64,000 nucleotides of DNA from Pseudomonas sp. FP198 (GCF_030687895.1 NZ_CP117452.1:2187501-2251500), one strand, 5' to 3'. Shown: positions 21,056-30,200, numbered from the stretch's first letter. The notes: generated by a model from the sequence alone, not told the origin. Translations and numbers: made by a program.

Positions 21056-21937
21056 ATGTTCGTACATAACAAACGACTGCAATATACCGTGCGTGTCGCT
21101 GAGCCCAATCCAGGACTGGCCAATCTGTTGCTTGAACAGTTTGGCGGCGCCCAGGGCGAATTGGCGGCGGCGTCGCGCTATTTCACCCAGGCCTTGTCCG
21201 AAGATGATCCGGGCCGCAAGGACCTGCTGATGGACATTGCCACCGAAGAGCTCAGCCATCTGGAGGTGATCGGTTCGATCATCGTCATGCTGAACAAGGG
21301 CGCCAAGGGCAAGATGGCTGAAGGCGTCGAGCAGGAGGGCCAGCTGTACCGTGAAATCAACGGGGCCGGTAATGATTCGCACATCACCAGTGTGCTGTAT
21401 GGCGCCGGCTCGCCGTTGACCAACTCGGCCGGTGTGCCATGGACCGCCGCCTACATCGATACGATCGGCGAACCGACGGCGGACATGCGTTCGAATATCG
21501 CCGCCGAGGCCCGGGCAAAGATCGTTTATGAGCGGCTGATGAACGTCACTGACGATCCTGGTGTAAAAGAAGCCCTGGGCTTCTTGATGACCCGTGAAAT
21601 CGCCCACCAGCTGTCGTTCGAAAAAGCCCTGCATTCGATCCAGCCCAACTTTCCGCAGGGTAAATTGCCAGGCATGCCGGAGTTCACCAACGTGTACTTC
21701 AATATGTCCCAGGGTGAACCTACCGTACGCGGTCCATGGAACCAGGGCGACGATTGGGAGTACGTCGAGAACCCGACGCCAGCGGTCGACGGCGGCGATG
21801 GCATGGCCAGCGTACAGTTGAGTGAAAAGGACGAGGCATTGTTGATGGACATGAAGGCGCGGACGATGTCCAACCCTGAAAGCAATCCCACCACGGGCGC
21901 CGACTTGGGTTCGGGGATGCAAGGTGACAAACTGTAA
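21056..21937 (+). CDS. katN: Manganese-containing catalase
   Basis: 293-residue non-haem catalase that dismutates hydrogen peroxide at a dimanganese centre. Ligands match the Lactobacillus plantarum enzyme: E35 (GGAQGELAAASRYF), E65 and H68 (ATEELSHLEVIGS), E151 region (AAEARAKIVYERL) and H184 (TREIAHQLSFEKAL). The C-terminal tail is rich in G, D and S and probably flexible. GAGGAG lies just before the ATG. It sits in the stress run between the KGG gene and a ZIP metal transporter. P. aeruginosa has an equivalent, katN (PA2185), in a stationary-phase stress island. The 269-base upstream region is AT-rich and free of repeats, so it probably carries the gene's own promoter. Confidence 0.94.
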   Translation: MFVHNKRLQYTVRVAEPNPGLANLLLEQFGGAQGELAAASRYFTQALSEDDPGRKDLLMDIATEELSHLEVIGSIIVMLNKGAKGKMAEGVEQEGQLYREINGAGNDSHITSVLYGAGSPLTNSAGVPWTAAYIDTIGEPTADMRSNIAAEARAKIVYERLMNVTDDPGVKEALGFLMTREIAHQLSFEKALHSIQPNFPQGKLPGMPEFTNVYFNMSQGEPTVRGPWNQGDDWEYVENPTPAVDGGDGMASVQLSEKDEALLMDMKARTMSNPESNPTTGADLGSGMQGDKL

Positions 21938-22044
21938 GAAACCGGCGAGGGGGCTTTGCCCCCCCGCCTGAAAATATCGCCTGACCGTTCTGCCATGGCG
22001 TTCGACGGTCGGGTATTGCACGGCCAAATCAACAAGGACCTTTG

Positions 22045-22974
22045 ATGGACCAGCCCACCTCCCGGATCCGATCACCCTGGCGTACCTGGCTTGATCCTGT
22101 GCAAAACAACCTGCTGCTGGGCGTGAGCTTCTGGCTGGGATTGGCACTGGTCGCCGTACTGCTGCTGTATAGCGGCTACAACGCCCTGGTGGGGGCCGAT
22201 CGTCAACACCTCGGCTACGCGGCATTGGGTGGGTTATCCGGTTTTGCCGCTACCGCGCTGGGGGCGATGATGGCGGTGGTGCTACGCGATATCTCATCGC
22301 GGACCCAGGACATCATGCTCGGTTTCGCTGCCGGGATGATGCTCGCGGCCAGCTCGTTTTCGCTGATATTGCCGGGGATCGAGGCTGCGCAGGTCATCTG
22401 CGGCAACCAGTTGCTCGCGGCCCTGGTGGTCGTTGTCGGTCTCGGGTTCGGCGTCGCGTTGATGGTCGGGCTCGACCGCTTCGTGCCTCACGAACATGAG
22501 CTGAGTGGGCGCCGCGGTCCCGAGGCCAAGCGCATCAACCGGGTGTGGTTGTTCGTCCTCGCGATCACCCTGCACAACCTGCCGGAGGGCATGGCCATCG
22601 GCGTCAGCTTTGCCAATGGCGATCTCAAGGTCGGTCTGCCCCTGACCACCGCTATCGCGATCCAGGACATCCCCGAAGGCCTTGCCATTGCCATGGCGCT
22701 GCGTGTGACCGGGATCAGCACCCTGCGGGCCGCGCTTATCGCGGTCGGCTCGGGATTGATGGAACCGCTGGGTGCGGTGATCGGCCTGGGCATGTCCTCG
22801 GGCGTGGCCGTGGCTTATCCCATCAGCCTCGGACTGGCGGCGGGGGCGATGATCTTCGTGGTGTCCCATGAAGTCATCCCGGAAACCCATCGCAACGGCC
22901 ATGAGACACCCGCGACCCTGGGCCTGATGATGGGCTTTGCGGTGATGATGTTCCTCGACACCGCGCTGGGCTGA
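22045..22974 (+). CDS. ZIP-family metal transporter
   Basis: 309-residue inner-membrane protein with about eight helices. ZIP features: a metal-site helix IT-LHNLPEGMAIGVSFANG (His, Asn, Glu) and the partner helix IAIQDIPEGLAIAMAL; a histidine-containing cytoplasmic loop (VPHEHELSGRRGPEAKR). It should bring divalent metal, Zn or Mn most likely, into the cytoplasm. It lies 108 bases behind the manganese catalase, so supplying manganese to that enzyme is an attractive but unproven idea. The ATG at 22045 follows AAGGACC; a TTG one codon upstream is less likely. It resembles ZupT/GufA-type proteins and its length is typical. Confidence 0.9.
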   Translation: MDQPTSRIRSPWRTWLDPVQNNLLLGVSFWLGLALVAVLLLYSGYNALVGADRQHLGYAALGGLSGFAATALGAMMAVVLRDISSRTQDIMLGFAAGMMLAASSFSLILPGIEAAQVICGNQLLAALVVVVGLGFGVALMVGLDRFVPHEHELSGRRGPEAKRINRVWLFVLAITLHNLPEGMAIGVSFANGDLKVGLPLTTAIAIQDIPEGLAIAMALRVTGISTLRAALIAVGSGLMEPLGAVIGLGMSSGVAVAYPISLGLAAGAMIFVVSHEVIPETHRNGHETPATLGLMMGFAVMMFLDTALG

Positions 22975-23101
22975 AAGCGCAACCGCAACCCTCTGTCCAG
23001 GCGTGCACGAATTTTCTTGAACATCCGGATTTTGCTTCGGGTCAGTGTTGATGACAGGTGAAGCGGCGCTTCACCACTTCAACCCGAAGGAGGATGCCGA
23101 G

Positions 23102-23602
23102 ATGGCCAGAACAACCGTGACGGACCTGTTCATTCATGAACTGTCCGATGTCTACAGCGCCGAAAAGCAGATCACTCGTGCCTTGCCGCGCATGGCCCGG
23201 GCCACCACCAACCCTTTGCTGGCGCAAGCCTTCAACGATCATCTTGAGGAAACCCAAGGCCAGATCGAACGCATCGACACCCTCGTCGAAGTGGCGGGTA
23301 TCAAGCTCAAGCGCATGAAATGCGTCGCCATGGAAGGGCTGGTGGAAGAGTCCAAGGAGCTGATCGAAGAAATCGAAAAAGGCGCAGTGCTCGATGCGGG
23401 GCTGATCGGTGCCGCACAGAAAGTCGAACACTATGAAATCGCCAGCTACGGCACGTTGATCGCCATGGCCAAACATTTGAACCTGGGCGATGAAGTGGTC
23501 GGGTTGCTGCTGGCGACGCTCAAGGAAGAGAAAGCCACCGACGAGAAACTTTCGAAGATCGCCGAGCAGGGCGGTAACCAGGCGGCGACGATGGAAACCT
23601 GA
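23102..23602 (+). CDS. Ferritin-like DUF892 protein (YciF type)
   Basis: 166-residue DUF892 protein starting TTVTDLFIHELSDVYSAEKQ, the standard YciF opening, with helices carrying QAFNDHLEETQGQIER, MEGLVEESKELIEEIE and AAQKVEHYEIASYGTL. The EXXH-like repeats form a rubrerythrin-style di-metal site. It is closer to E. coli YciF than the protein at 18776. GAAGGAGGA at 23088 fixes the start at ATG 23102; the frame extends 19 codons upstream but without family similarity. It is probably a stress-induced cytoplasmic protein; the precise role is unknown. Confidence 0.9.
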   Translation: MARTTVTDLFIHELSDVYSAEKQITRALPRMARATTNPLLAQAFNDHLEETQGQIERIDTLVEVAGIKLKRMKCVAMEGLVEESKELIEEIEKGAVLDAGLIGAAQKVEHYEIASYGTLIAMAKHLNLGDEVVGLLLATLKEEKATDEKLSKIAEQGGNQAATMET

Positions 23603-23843
23603 GGCCGAACTGACGAGCTCTCGTGTGCAGTATTGAATCGGGCATTGGTGTTCACCTCCAATGCTCGTTTTTTTAAGCGAAACCCAGCCAAACGCGCGCA
23701 ACGACCGCACAGCGTCCGGCAATAAAACTCGTTGGAACTACGCTCCCGCGCGTCCCGTCACTTGTTCTGAGAGGCACTTATCCAGGCAGCGTTTCGGCGC
23801 TTGCCTGATGTTGAGTTTTTCATCACGGAGGCGATGGACAGAC

Positions 23844-24509
23844 ATGACTATCCCGGACAACAACACCGAGCGACAAAGCGGTAACGCAAACCAGGGACGA
23901 CCTGAAGAATCCCTGAACCACATCAAGGAGGACGTCAACGAAGCCATCGGCAGCGCCCGCGAAAAGGCCGATGCGCATTTCGGCCAGTACCGCGATACCG
24001 CGGCGGACCAGATCGATGCCCTGGCGCGTGGCGCCAAGTCCGCGATGTCGGAGCTTGAAGCCAACGACACCCTTGGCCTGTCGCACTACCTGGCGGACAT
24101 GGCCGACAGCATGAGCGGCCTGGCCAGCAAACTGCGCAACAAGAGCGCTGAAGAGCTGCTGCACGATGGCTCTCGCCTGGCGCGGGATAACCCCGGTCTG
24201 TTCCTCGCCGGCAGTATTGCGGTGGGGTTCGGGTTGTCACGTTTCCTCAAGGCCGGCACCTCGCCGATCACCACCGAGGCGCAAAGCCCTGCCTCCTCGG
24301 AGTCGGATCCAGCCGCCGAAGGCTTCGGCGCCCAGCCCTTTGACGCCCAGCCCTTCGATCCTGTGCCTGATCCTATCGGTCCGGGGGCAGGGACCAGCAG
24401 CGGCCTCGCCACCGGCGTAACCCCGACCTCACCCAGCGTTCAGGACCATCCCAGTGATTCCGCCACCGGCTCGCTGCCGGGCTCGGCCAATACCAGAGGA
24501 GAATTGTGA
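23844..24509 (+). CDS. YqjD-like membrane-anchored stress protein
   Basis: 221-residue protein. A helical hydrophilic N-terminal half (SLNHIKEDVNEAIGSAREKA, AAKSAMSELEAND-type heptads) precedes a single membrane anchor near residue 125 (NPGLFLAGSIAVGFGLSRFL). The tail is Pro/Ser/Asp-rich with a repeated (F)DAQPFD phrase and is probably disordered. The layout, coiled segment plus C-terminal-side anchor, is like E. coli YqjD/ElaB, which tether ribosomes to the membrane in stationary phase; the similarity is one of architecture, not strong sequence identity. It is the first gene of a tight trio; its TGA overlaps the next ATG by one base. The upstream 240 bases hold no other gene. Confidence 0.7.
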   Translation: MTIPDNNTERQSGNANQGRPEESLNHIKEDVNEAIGSAREKADAHFGQYRDTAADQIDALARGAKSAMSELEANDTLGLSHYLADMADSMSGLASKLRNKSAEELLHDGSRLARDNPGLFLAGSIAVGFGLSRFLKAGTSPITTEAQSPASSESDPAAEGFGAQPFDAQPFDPVPDPIGPGAGTSSGLATGVTPTSPSVQDHPSDSATGSLPGSANTRGEL

Positions 24510-24940
24510 TGAATCGACCAGACCCGGATATCCAGCGTCCCGCCGGCGCCTCGACGCCCGAAAACGATGCCTCGGTCATGGGCTTGCTGCGGCAATTGAC
24601 CCACGAAGTCCCCTCGCTCTTCACCAAGGAGCTGGCGCTGGCCAAGGCTGAATTCCAGGCGAGCCTAAACACCCTCAAGGCGGGTATCGCCGGCGTGGCC
24701 GGCGGCGCCATGGTGCTGATGGCCGGCTTCATCATCCTGCTGATGGCGGTGGTGTATGGCCTGAGCACGATGATGGCGCCCTGGCTGGCCGCACTGATTG
24801 TCGGCGTGGTGGTGATGATCATCGGTTTTGTCATGGTTCAGTCCGGCAAGAAGCAATTCGAGCCGTCCCACTTCAAGCCTGACCGAACGCTCGACGCCTT
24901 GCACAAAGACCAGGAAGCCCTGCGGAGGAAAGCCTCATGA
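24509..24940 (+). CDS. Phage holin family/YqjE-like membrane protein
   Basis: 143-residue protein with an amphipathic start (LLRQLTHEVPSLFTKELALA) and two adjacent membrane helices (VAGGAMVLMAGFIILLMAVV and APWLAALIVGVVVMIIGFVM). This is the plan of the Phage_holin_3_6/YqjE family, which despite its name is mostly chromosomal and found with YqjD-type genes. Start ATG 24509 overlaps the preceding stop; the stop overlaps the next gene as ATGA. It is the middle gene of the yqjD-yqjE-like operon, likely a membrane-stress module. Confidence 0.82.
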   Translation: MNRPDPDIQRPAGASTPENDASVMGLLRQLTHEVPSLFTKELALAKAEFQASLNTLKAGIAGVAGGAMVLMAGFIILLMAVVYGLSTMMAPWLAALIVGVVVMIIGFVMVQSGKKQFEPSHFKPDRTLDALHKDQEALRRKAS

Positions 24941-25746
24941 AGGATGAATTCAAGACCGAATCGGAAAAAAGCCCGGAAACCATCGAGCGTGAAATCGACG
25001 AGCAACGCGCCCATATCAGCCACATCGTCGACGCCTTGGGCAGCAAGTTCACGCCAGGGCAGATGCTTGATCAGGCCCTGGGCCTGGTGAAGGGCAATGG
25101 CGCGGAATTTTTCGGCAATCTGGGCACGACGGTACGCAACAATCCGGTGCCAACCGTGCTGACCACGGTGGGCTTGTGCTGGCTGATGCTCGGCCAGAAT
25201 CATCCGCCCCGGGTCGGTTATCGCGTTGGACCCGACCAGGACGCCAGCGGCTGGAGCGAGGGGCTGTCGGGTGGCCTGGACAGCGCGCGCAATCATCTGC
25301 ATGACACCACCCATTCCTTGCGCGAAGGTTTTCACCAGCTCAAGGACAAGGCGTCGCATCTGGCTGATGGCCTCGGGGCGAGCGCCCGTCATGCGCGGCA
25401 CAGCGCTACGCAGACAGGCGACCGCCTGGCCCATGGCTCCCAGGACCTGGGTGATCAGTTCAGCCGCCTGCTCAAGGAGCAACCGCTGATGATGGCGGCT
25501 GCAGGTATCGCCTTGGGCGCCATGCTCGGGGCTGCCTTACCCAGCACGTCGACCGAACAGCGGGTGATGGGCAAGACCAGCGCCGGCCTGGCCGACAAGG
25601 CCAAGCAAAAGGCCCGGGAGGGCTATGAAACGGTGCGCGATACGGTGAGCAAGACCACCGAGCACCGTGATGAGCCAAGCCCTGCGACGGCCACCGGGCA
25701 CGCGCATTCCGGCGCGGATCTGTCTGGCGGCCTGGGTACCTCGTAA
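24937..25746 (+). CDS. DUF3618-domain membrane-associated protein
   Basis: 269-residue protein. The N-terminal SPETIEREIDEQRAHISHIV matches DUF3618 (ETIEREI...R..i..t...L). A short hydrophobic segment lies near residue 82 (PTVLTTVGLCWLMLG) and a second, stronger one near 185 (PLMMAAAGIALGAMLGAAL). Between them is a long helical stretch with repeated ARH/THS patterns, likely coiled coil. The C-terminus is hydrophilic. It overlaps the holin-like gene by 4 bases and ends the trio. In other Pseudomonas and Rhizobium genomes DUF3618 genes follow YqjE-type genes; the function is unknown but the context is osmotic or envelope stress. Confidence 0.8.
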   Translation: MKDEFKTESEKSPETIEREIDEQRAHISHIVDALGSKFTPGQMLDQALGLVKGNGAEFFGNLGTTVRNNPVPTVLTTVGLCWLMLGQNHPPRVGYRVGPDQDASGWSEGLSGGLDSARNHLHDTTHSLREGFHQLKDKASHLADGLGASARHARHSATQTGDRLAHGSQDLGDQFSRLLKEQPLMMAAAGIALGAMLGAALPSTSTEQRVMGKTSAGLADKAKQKAREGYETVRDTVSKTTEHRDEPSPATATGHAHSGADLSGGLGTS

Positions 25747-25852
25747 ACGGCAATGATACGGCGCGGGGTGGCCCGCGCCTTATCTGCGCAGTTTGACGGC
25801 AGCCTTGGCCGTCCGATTATTTTTTGCGCTTAAATCCTCAAGGAGACGGCAC

Positions 25853-27259
25853 ATGAACCATCAGGTTGCGTTCAGCGGCCACCTGGTCTTCATCGGTTTC
25901 GGCTCCATCGCCCGGGCTACTTTGCCATTGGTATTGGGGCAGGACCATATAGAGGTCAGGCAAATAACCGTGATCGCGCCGGTGATCGACCAGAACCTCT
26001 GGTTCAAGGACCGGGGGATCCGTTTTGTCCGCAAAGCGTTAACCGAGCAAACCTTCGCGCAAACGCTGGATCGCTGGGTCAGGCCCGGCGACTTCATCGT
26101 CAATCTTTCGGTGGAAGTCAGCTCCCTGGCGGTTATCGAATATGCCTGCGCCAAAGGCGCGCTGTACCTGGATACCTGTGTCGAACCGTGGGCCGGCGGC
26201 TATGACGATCCGCACCTGGATTTTTCCCATCGCACCAATTACGCGCTGCGTTATCAGGTCCTGAGCCTGCGCAAGAAGTTGGCGGGAGGGCCGACGGCGG
26301 TGGTCGCTCACGGGGCCAATCCGGGCTTGATCACCCACTTGCTGAAGGCCGGCCTGGTGGAGCTGGCCGTGCAGTTGGAGCAGCCGATACCTCAATGCCG
26401 CGACGGTGTCGATTGGGCCAGGTTATGCATGGAGCTGGGGATCAAGGTGATTCATTTTGCCGAGCGTGATACCCAGCGTTCCCGGCAACCCAAGGAGGAC
26501 GATGAGTTCGTCAACACCTGGTCGGTGGAGGGCTTCATCAGTGAAGGCAGCCAGCCGGCGGAACTGGCTTGGGGCAGCCATGAGCGAACCTGGCCGACGT
26601 CCGCCCGGCGCCATCGCTTCGGCAGTCGCAATGCGATCTACCTGGCACGCCCGAGCGCCAGCGTGCTGGTCAAGACCTGGACACCATTGGGCGGTCCGTG
26701 CCTGGGGTTGATGATTACTCATCATGAAACCGCTTCCACAGCTGACCTGCTTACCGTGAAGGACCAGCGTCGGCTGATCTATCGACCGACGCTGCATTAC
26801 GCCTATCACCCCTGCAATGACGCCTTGCTCTCGGTCCACGAGCTGATCGGTCGCGGCTGGCAACCCCAAGCCCGGCAGCGCATCCTCAACGGCGAAATCG
26901 ACAGCGGCGGGGCAGATGCGCTGGGGGTGTTGTTCATGGGGCATGAGCTGAATGCCTACTGGTTTGGCTCGGTGCTGAGCATTGACGAAGCTCGCGCGCT
27001 GGTGCCCTTCAACAGCGCCACCACCCTGCAAGTGGCGGCAGGCGTGCTGTCCGGCATTGTCTGGGCGGTGGAGCACCCGGATCGCGGCATCGTCGAGCCC
27101 GAACAGCTGGACCATGAGCGGGTGCTGGAAGTCGCCAGGCCTTACCTCGGCACGCTGCTGGGCCAGCGCACCGATTGGACGCCGAGTGGCACTTCGCAGA
27201 AACCGTCCGAGGACGGCGCAGCGGATGGCTGGCAATTCGAGCATTTCACCCGGTTTTAA
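25853..27259 (+). CDS. hss: Homospermidine synthase
   Basis: 468-residue NAD-dependent enzyme. It makes homospermidine from putrescine (or putrescine plus spermidine) by oxidative transfer of an aminobutyl group. The N-terminal Rossmann motif is FIGFGSIARATLPLVL; the saccharopine-dehydrogenase-like core follows (FIVNLSVEVSSLAVIEYA, LYLDTCVEPWAGGYDD, VVAHGANPGLITHL). Length fits the 475-480 residues of Blastochloris and Legionella enzymes. Start ATG 25853 follows AAGGAGACGG; 20 extra in-frame codons upstream look non-coding. No other polyamine gene is adjacent. It sits directly after the stress run, which agrees with the known protective role of polyamines, but co-regulation is not shown. Confidence 0.93.
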   Translation: MNHQVAFSGHLVFIGFGSIARATLPLVLGQDHIEVRQITVIAPVIDQNLWFKDRGIRFVRKALTEQTFAQTLDRWVRPGDFIVNLSVEVSSLAVIEYACAKGALYLDTCVEPWAGGYDDPHLDFSHRTNYALRYQVLSLRKKLAGGPTAVVAHGANPGLITHLLKAGLVELAVQLEQPIPQCRDGVDWARLCMELGIKVIHFAERDTQRSRQPKEDDEFVNTWSVEGFISEGSQPAELAWGSHERTWPTSARRHRFGSRNAIYLARPSASVLVKTWTPLGGPCLGLMITHHETASTADLLTVKDQRRLIYRPTLHYAYHPCNDALLSVHELIGRGWQPQARQRILNGEIDSGGADALGVLFMGHELNAYWFGSVLSIDEARALVPFNSATTLQVAAGVLSGIVWAVEHPDRGIVEPEQLDHERVLEVARPYLGTLLGQRTDWTPSGTSQKPSEDGAADGWQFEHFTRF

Positions 27260-27308
27260 CTGCCGCGACCACAATTCGTGGCGAGGGAGCTTGGGGCAAA
27301 GCCCACCC

Positions 27309-27396
27309 TGTGGGAGCGAGCTTGCTCGCGATAGCGGTGTGTCAGCAAAGTTGATATCGACTGATACGCCGCCATCGCGAGCAAGCTCGCTCCCAC
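27309..27396. repeat. REP pair
   Basis: TGTGGGAGCGAGCTTGCTCGCGATAGCGG and its inverse. A truncated unit of the other family (GTGGCGAGGGAGCTTGG) lies just before it at about 27280, as if the REP pair had displaced its second arm. Confidence 0.88.
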
Positions 27397-27458
27397 AATG
27401 ATTTGTCTAACGGCCTACACTCAATCCATGGTTGAGAAGATTCCAAGGTGGCGCAATC

Positions 27459-28478
27459 GTGCGGCGTTCGCTGATGCTGGCCGTGATGCTCGTTCTGGCG
27501 GGGTGCGCCACGACGCAGCGCGGCCAACAGGTCGCCCCGGTGGCGATTGCGCCGGACACCTGGCGGCAGGCGGACCGGCAGATCATCGCCGCGTCGAAAA
27601 GCGCCACCGAGCAAGCCGAACTCTATGCGCGCGGATCGATGGAACATTGGCGAGTGCTGGTCTACGAGCGCACCGAGGCTGCATTCATTCCCTGGTTCAG
27701 CAGCTACTGGACCCAGGAGTGGCTGGCCGTGAAGGTCAGTTGGTATTCGGCAAGCGCCAAGGGTGAGGCGGACTCGTCGTCCAGGCGCCTGGCGGGTTAT
27801 CTGCAGGAACAATATCGCGAGCAGGTGCTGGAGCCGGTGGCGGTGGAAATCGATCCCGAGGCGATCCGGGCCAACGCGACGGGTTATTACCTGCGCCTGC
27901 TCAACCAACAGATCCAGGTCATTGCGCAACGGCACCGAATCCCGACCGAACTGATGAGTCGACGTCTGCACGCAATTACGGCCATCAACCTGGGGCCGCC
28001 GGCGACGCGCAACGCAACGTTGTACGAAATGGTCCACACCGAACCGCTCAATACACTGCCGGCCTATGCGGCGCTGATCGATCATGTCGACAAAGCCGCC
28101 GACACCGGTTCCGGCCCGTCGGACGCCGTGATTGCCACCGTGGCGCAACGTACCAGTGAAAAAATCGAGGCGCAGTTCGCCACGCGTGGAGCGACCGGTG
28201 CGGCGGCGGCCGTCGCCGGGAAGGCGGCAGGCGCGCTGATTTCGGTAGGCGTGGCGGGCATCCGGGCGATCATCCATGAGGGCGAACGGCCGGAAATGGA
28301 AGCGCAGATCCGTAAAAGCCTGAGTGCGGCATTCGACGAGGCCTGGTTCAAGTCGCTCAGGCATCCCCTCAGCGGCGTCATGGCGGCGGTGTACTACCTG
28401 GCCGGGCAAATCGACGATAGCCTGGTGGCGGCGGACCTGAGCAACCGACCGGTGTTCCTGCCTGTCATCGAACCCTGA
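27459..28478 (+). CDS. Predicted lipoprotein of unknown function
   Basis: 339-residue protein with a classical lipoprotein signal: MRRSLMLAVMLVLAGCATTQ, lipobox LAGC. The mature part is mainly helical with aromatic-rich segments (WFSSYWTQEWLAVKVSWYSA) and a weak hydrophobic stretch near 245 (AAAVAGKAAGALISVGVAGI). I do not recognise a family. The GTG at 27459 is preferred over TTG 27432, because AAGGTGG is 7 bases upstream and the signal peptide is then compact. It should be attached to the inner face of the outer membrane (Ala after Cys, no Asp at +2). No partner gene is evident: REP upstream, a converging small gene 7 bases downstream. Confidence 0.8.
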   Translation: MRRSLMLAVMLVLAGCATTQRGQQVAPVAIAPDTWRQADRQIIAASKSATEQAELYARGSMEHWRVLVYERTEAAFIPWFSSYWTQEWLAVKVSWYSASAKGEADSSSRRLAGYLQEQYREQVLEPVAVEIDPEAIRANATGYYLRLLNQQIQVIAQRHRIPTELMSRRLHAITAINLGPPATRNATLYEMVHTEPLNTLPAYAALIDHVDKAADTGSGPSDAVIATVAQRTSEKIEAQFATRGATGAAAAVAGKAAGALISVGVAGIRAIIHEGERPEMEAQIRKSLSAAFDEAWFKSLRHPLSGVMAAVYYLAGQIDDSLVAADLSNRPVFLPVIEP

Positions 28479-28484
28479 CCGCGA

Positions 28485-28679
28485 TCATTCGGCTCCGAGC
28501 GTGACCCGGCAGCCCTTGCGCTGACGGATCTGCTCGTCCGTGGGACGTTCCTTGATGAACTCGAAACGCGGCTCGCCTTCGCTATAGACCACCAGCCAGC
28601 CCCATTCCAGTTCACTTTCATCCTGCCCAGGCCGGGGCGGCGCGGCCCACCAGGGTTCCTTTTGCATGATCTGGCGCAT
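28485..28679 (-). CDS. Small conserved hypothetical protein (64 residues)
   Basis: Short, Trp- and charge-rich protein: MRQIMQKEPWWAAPPRPGQD, then WGWLVVYSEGEPRFEFIKER and PTDEQIRQRKGCRVTLGAE. The start is backed by a perfect GGAGG 7 bases upstream of ATG 28679. No signal peptide or membrane span. I do not know the family. It converges with the lipoprotein gene, the two stops being only 7 bases apart. Confidence 0.7.
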   Translation of the reverse strand: MRQIMQKEPWWAAPPRPGQDESELEWGWLVVYSEGEPRFEFIKERPTDEQIRQRKGCRVTLGAE

Positions 28680-28768
28680 CGGTTACCTCCTGCGGGTTGA
28701 TTCTTGACTATAGACCGCGGGATATCACGACAAGCGCCCAGGCAGCTCAAGCACTGTGCGAGGCTTTT

Positions 28769-28796
28769 GTGGCGAGGGGATAAATCCCCTCGCCAC
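28769..28796. repeat. Short palindrome of the GTGGCGAGGGG family
   Basis: GTGGCGAGGGGATAAATCCCCTCGCCAC: a single compact hairpin with 11-12-base arms. The same arms form the ends of the longer repeats at 30741-30863 and 60174-60272. Confidence 0.85.
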
Positions 28797-28905
28797 TAGG
28801 GTTGAATGCCTGGAGGTAGATAATCAGTGTGCTCTGACCCCACCCACCAGCGTCTAGCGTCTGTATCCCCGCACTCGAACGGGGAATGACCGGACCCCTG
28901 CGCAC

Positions 28906-29814
28906 ATGCAAGCACTGTTGAACGAGATCCTCGATGCGGTTCGCCCCCTGATTGGTCAGGGCAAGGTGGCCGACTACATTCCTGCCCTCGGCACCGTGGC
29001 GGCCAATCAATTGGGCATCGCCGTGTACAGCAACGATGGCGAGATGTATTGCGCGGGCGATGCCGAGACGCCGTTCTCGGTGCAGAGTATTTCCAAGGTC
29101 TTCAGCCTGGTGCAGGCCATCGAGCATTCCGGCGAAGCTATCTGGGAGCGCTTGGGCCATGAGCCCTCCGGCCAGCCCTTTAACTCCCTGGTGCAGCTGG
29201 AATTCGAGCGCGGCCGGCCGCGTAATCCGTTCATCAACGCCGGTGCCTTGGTGATCTGCGATATCAACCAGTCACGCTTCGCCGCCCCGGCGTTGTCGAT
29301 GCGCGATTTCGTCCGGCGGCTGTCGGGCAATCCCCAGGTGATGGTAGACGGCAAGGTCGCCGAGTCGGAATATCAGCACCGCGCCCGCAACGCAGCGATG
29401 GCTTATCTGATGCAGTCCTTCGGCAATTTCCATAACGACGTGGAAGCGGTGTTGCGCAGCTATTTCAGCCATTGCGCGCTGCGAATGAACTGCATCGACC
29501 TGGCTCGGGCGTTCTGCTTCCTCGCCAACGATGGTTTCTGCAAGCACAGCGGTGAGCAGATCCTCAGCGCTCGCCAGACCCAGCAAGTCAATTCCATCAT
29601 GGCCACCAGCGGCTTGTACGACGAGGCCGGCAACTTCGCCTATCGTGTCGGCCTGCCCGGCAAGAGCGGCGTGGGGGGCGGGATTGTGGCCGTGGTGCCC
29701 GGGCAGTTCAGCGTCTGCGTCTGGTCGCCGGAACTCAATACCGCCGGCAACTCCCTGGCCGGCATGGCCGCGCTGGAACTGCTCAGCCAACGGATCGGCT
29801 GGTCGGTTTTCTAG
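28906..29814 (+). CDS. glsB: Glutaminase
   Basis: 302-residue serine-type glutaminase (beta-lactamase-like fold) that hydrolyses L-glutamine to glutamate and ammonia. Catalytic S-x-x-K is [15 protein letters not shown] near residue 65; also [19 protein letters not shown], and the lid/tyrosine region [20 protein letters not shown] near 245. The length matches E. coli YneH (308). The start ATG at 28906 gives the usual [15 protein letters not shown] opening, though the ribosome-binding site is weak. A strong bidirectional terminator follows. P. aeruginosa has the same gene pair, glutaminase (PA1638) beside a small unknown gene (PA1639). Confidence 0.96.
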   Translation: MQALLNEILDAVRPLIGQGKVADYIPALGTVAANQLGIAVYSNDGEMYCAGDAETPFSVQSISKVFSLVQAIEHSGEAIWERLGHEPSGQPFNSLVQLEFERGRPRNPFINAGALVICDINQSRFAAPALSMRDFVRRLSGNPQVMVDGKVAESEYQHRARNAAMAYLMQSFGNFHNDVEAVLRSYFSHCALRMNCIDLARAFCFLANDGFCKHSGEQILSARQTQQVNSIMATSGLYDEAGNFAYRVGLPGKSGVGGGIVAVVPGQFSVCVWSPELNTAGNSLAGMAALELLSQRIGWSVF

Positions 29815-29822
29815 AAGCAAAA

Positions 29823-29857
29823 AAAGGGCCCGCTCCTGATGCAGGAGCGGGCCCTTT
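29823..29857. terminator. Bidirectional terminator between glsB and the 109-residue gene
   Basis: Stem AAAGGGCCCGCTCCT/AGGAGCGGGCCCTTT, loop GATGC. A-run on the left and T on the right let it serve both converging genes. Confidence 0.9.
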
Positions 29858-29870
29858 GTGTTTGTGGATG

Positions 29871-30200
29871 TCAGCAGAGGCGGTCGATGACCCGGACCTC
29901 GGCAGAGTTCTGCACCGATTGCCAGGCCTGGGTCAGCGTTTGCAGCACGCGGCCCATGAAGTCCTTGTCGGCGGCGGCTTTCTTGCCGACGTAGCCCTGG
30001 CCGCGACGGTACATCTTCAGCCGGGCACACAGGTCTTCCTGGCTCTTCTCGAATTCTTCTTCCTGGGTGAAAGGCGAGAGGCAGTCCATATGGACCTGGC
30101 CAGTCTTGCTGATCCACAGGATATGGCTATCCAGGGTGTCCTTGTGTGCTGCGAACATGCGAGCCAGTTCATCAATAGATGGTTGATTATTCAGATTCAT
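29871..30200 (-). CDS. Conserved hypothetical protein next to glutaminase (PA1639-like)
   Basis: 109-residue protein, MNLNNQPSIDELARMFAAHK, then DSHILWISKTGQVHMDCLSP, EEEFEKSQEDLCARLKMYR and a helical C-terminus. No membrane span or known motif. Start ATG 30200 has AAGGGG 7 bases upstream. It converges on glsB with a shared terminator, the same arrangement I recall for PA1638-PA1639; the function is unknown and nothing in the sequence ties it to glutamine. Confidence 0.75.
   Translation of the reverse strand: MNLNNQPSIDELARMFAAHKDTLDSHILWISKTGQVHMDCLSPFTQEEEFEKSQEDLCARLKMYRRGQGYVGKKAAADKDFMGRVLQTLTQAWQSVQNSAEVRVIDRLC

Noticed and set aside
24509..24940. Holin-like gene as a sign of prophage
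   Set aside because: The Phage_holin_3_6/YqjE family is mostly chromosomal, and no other phage gene is present.
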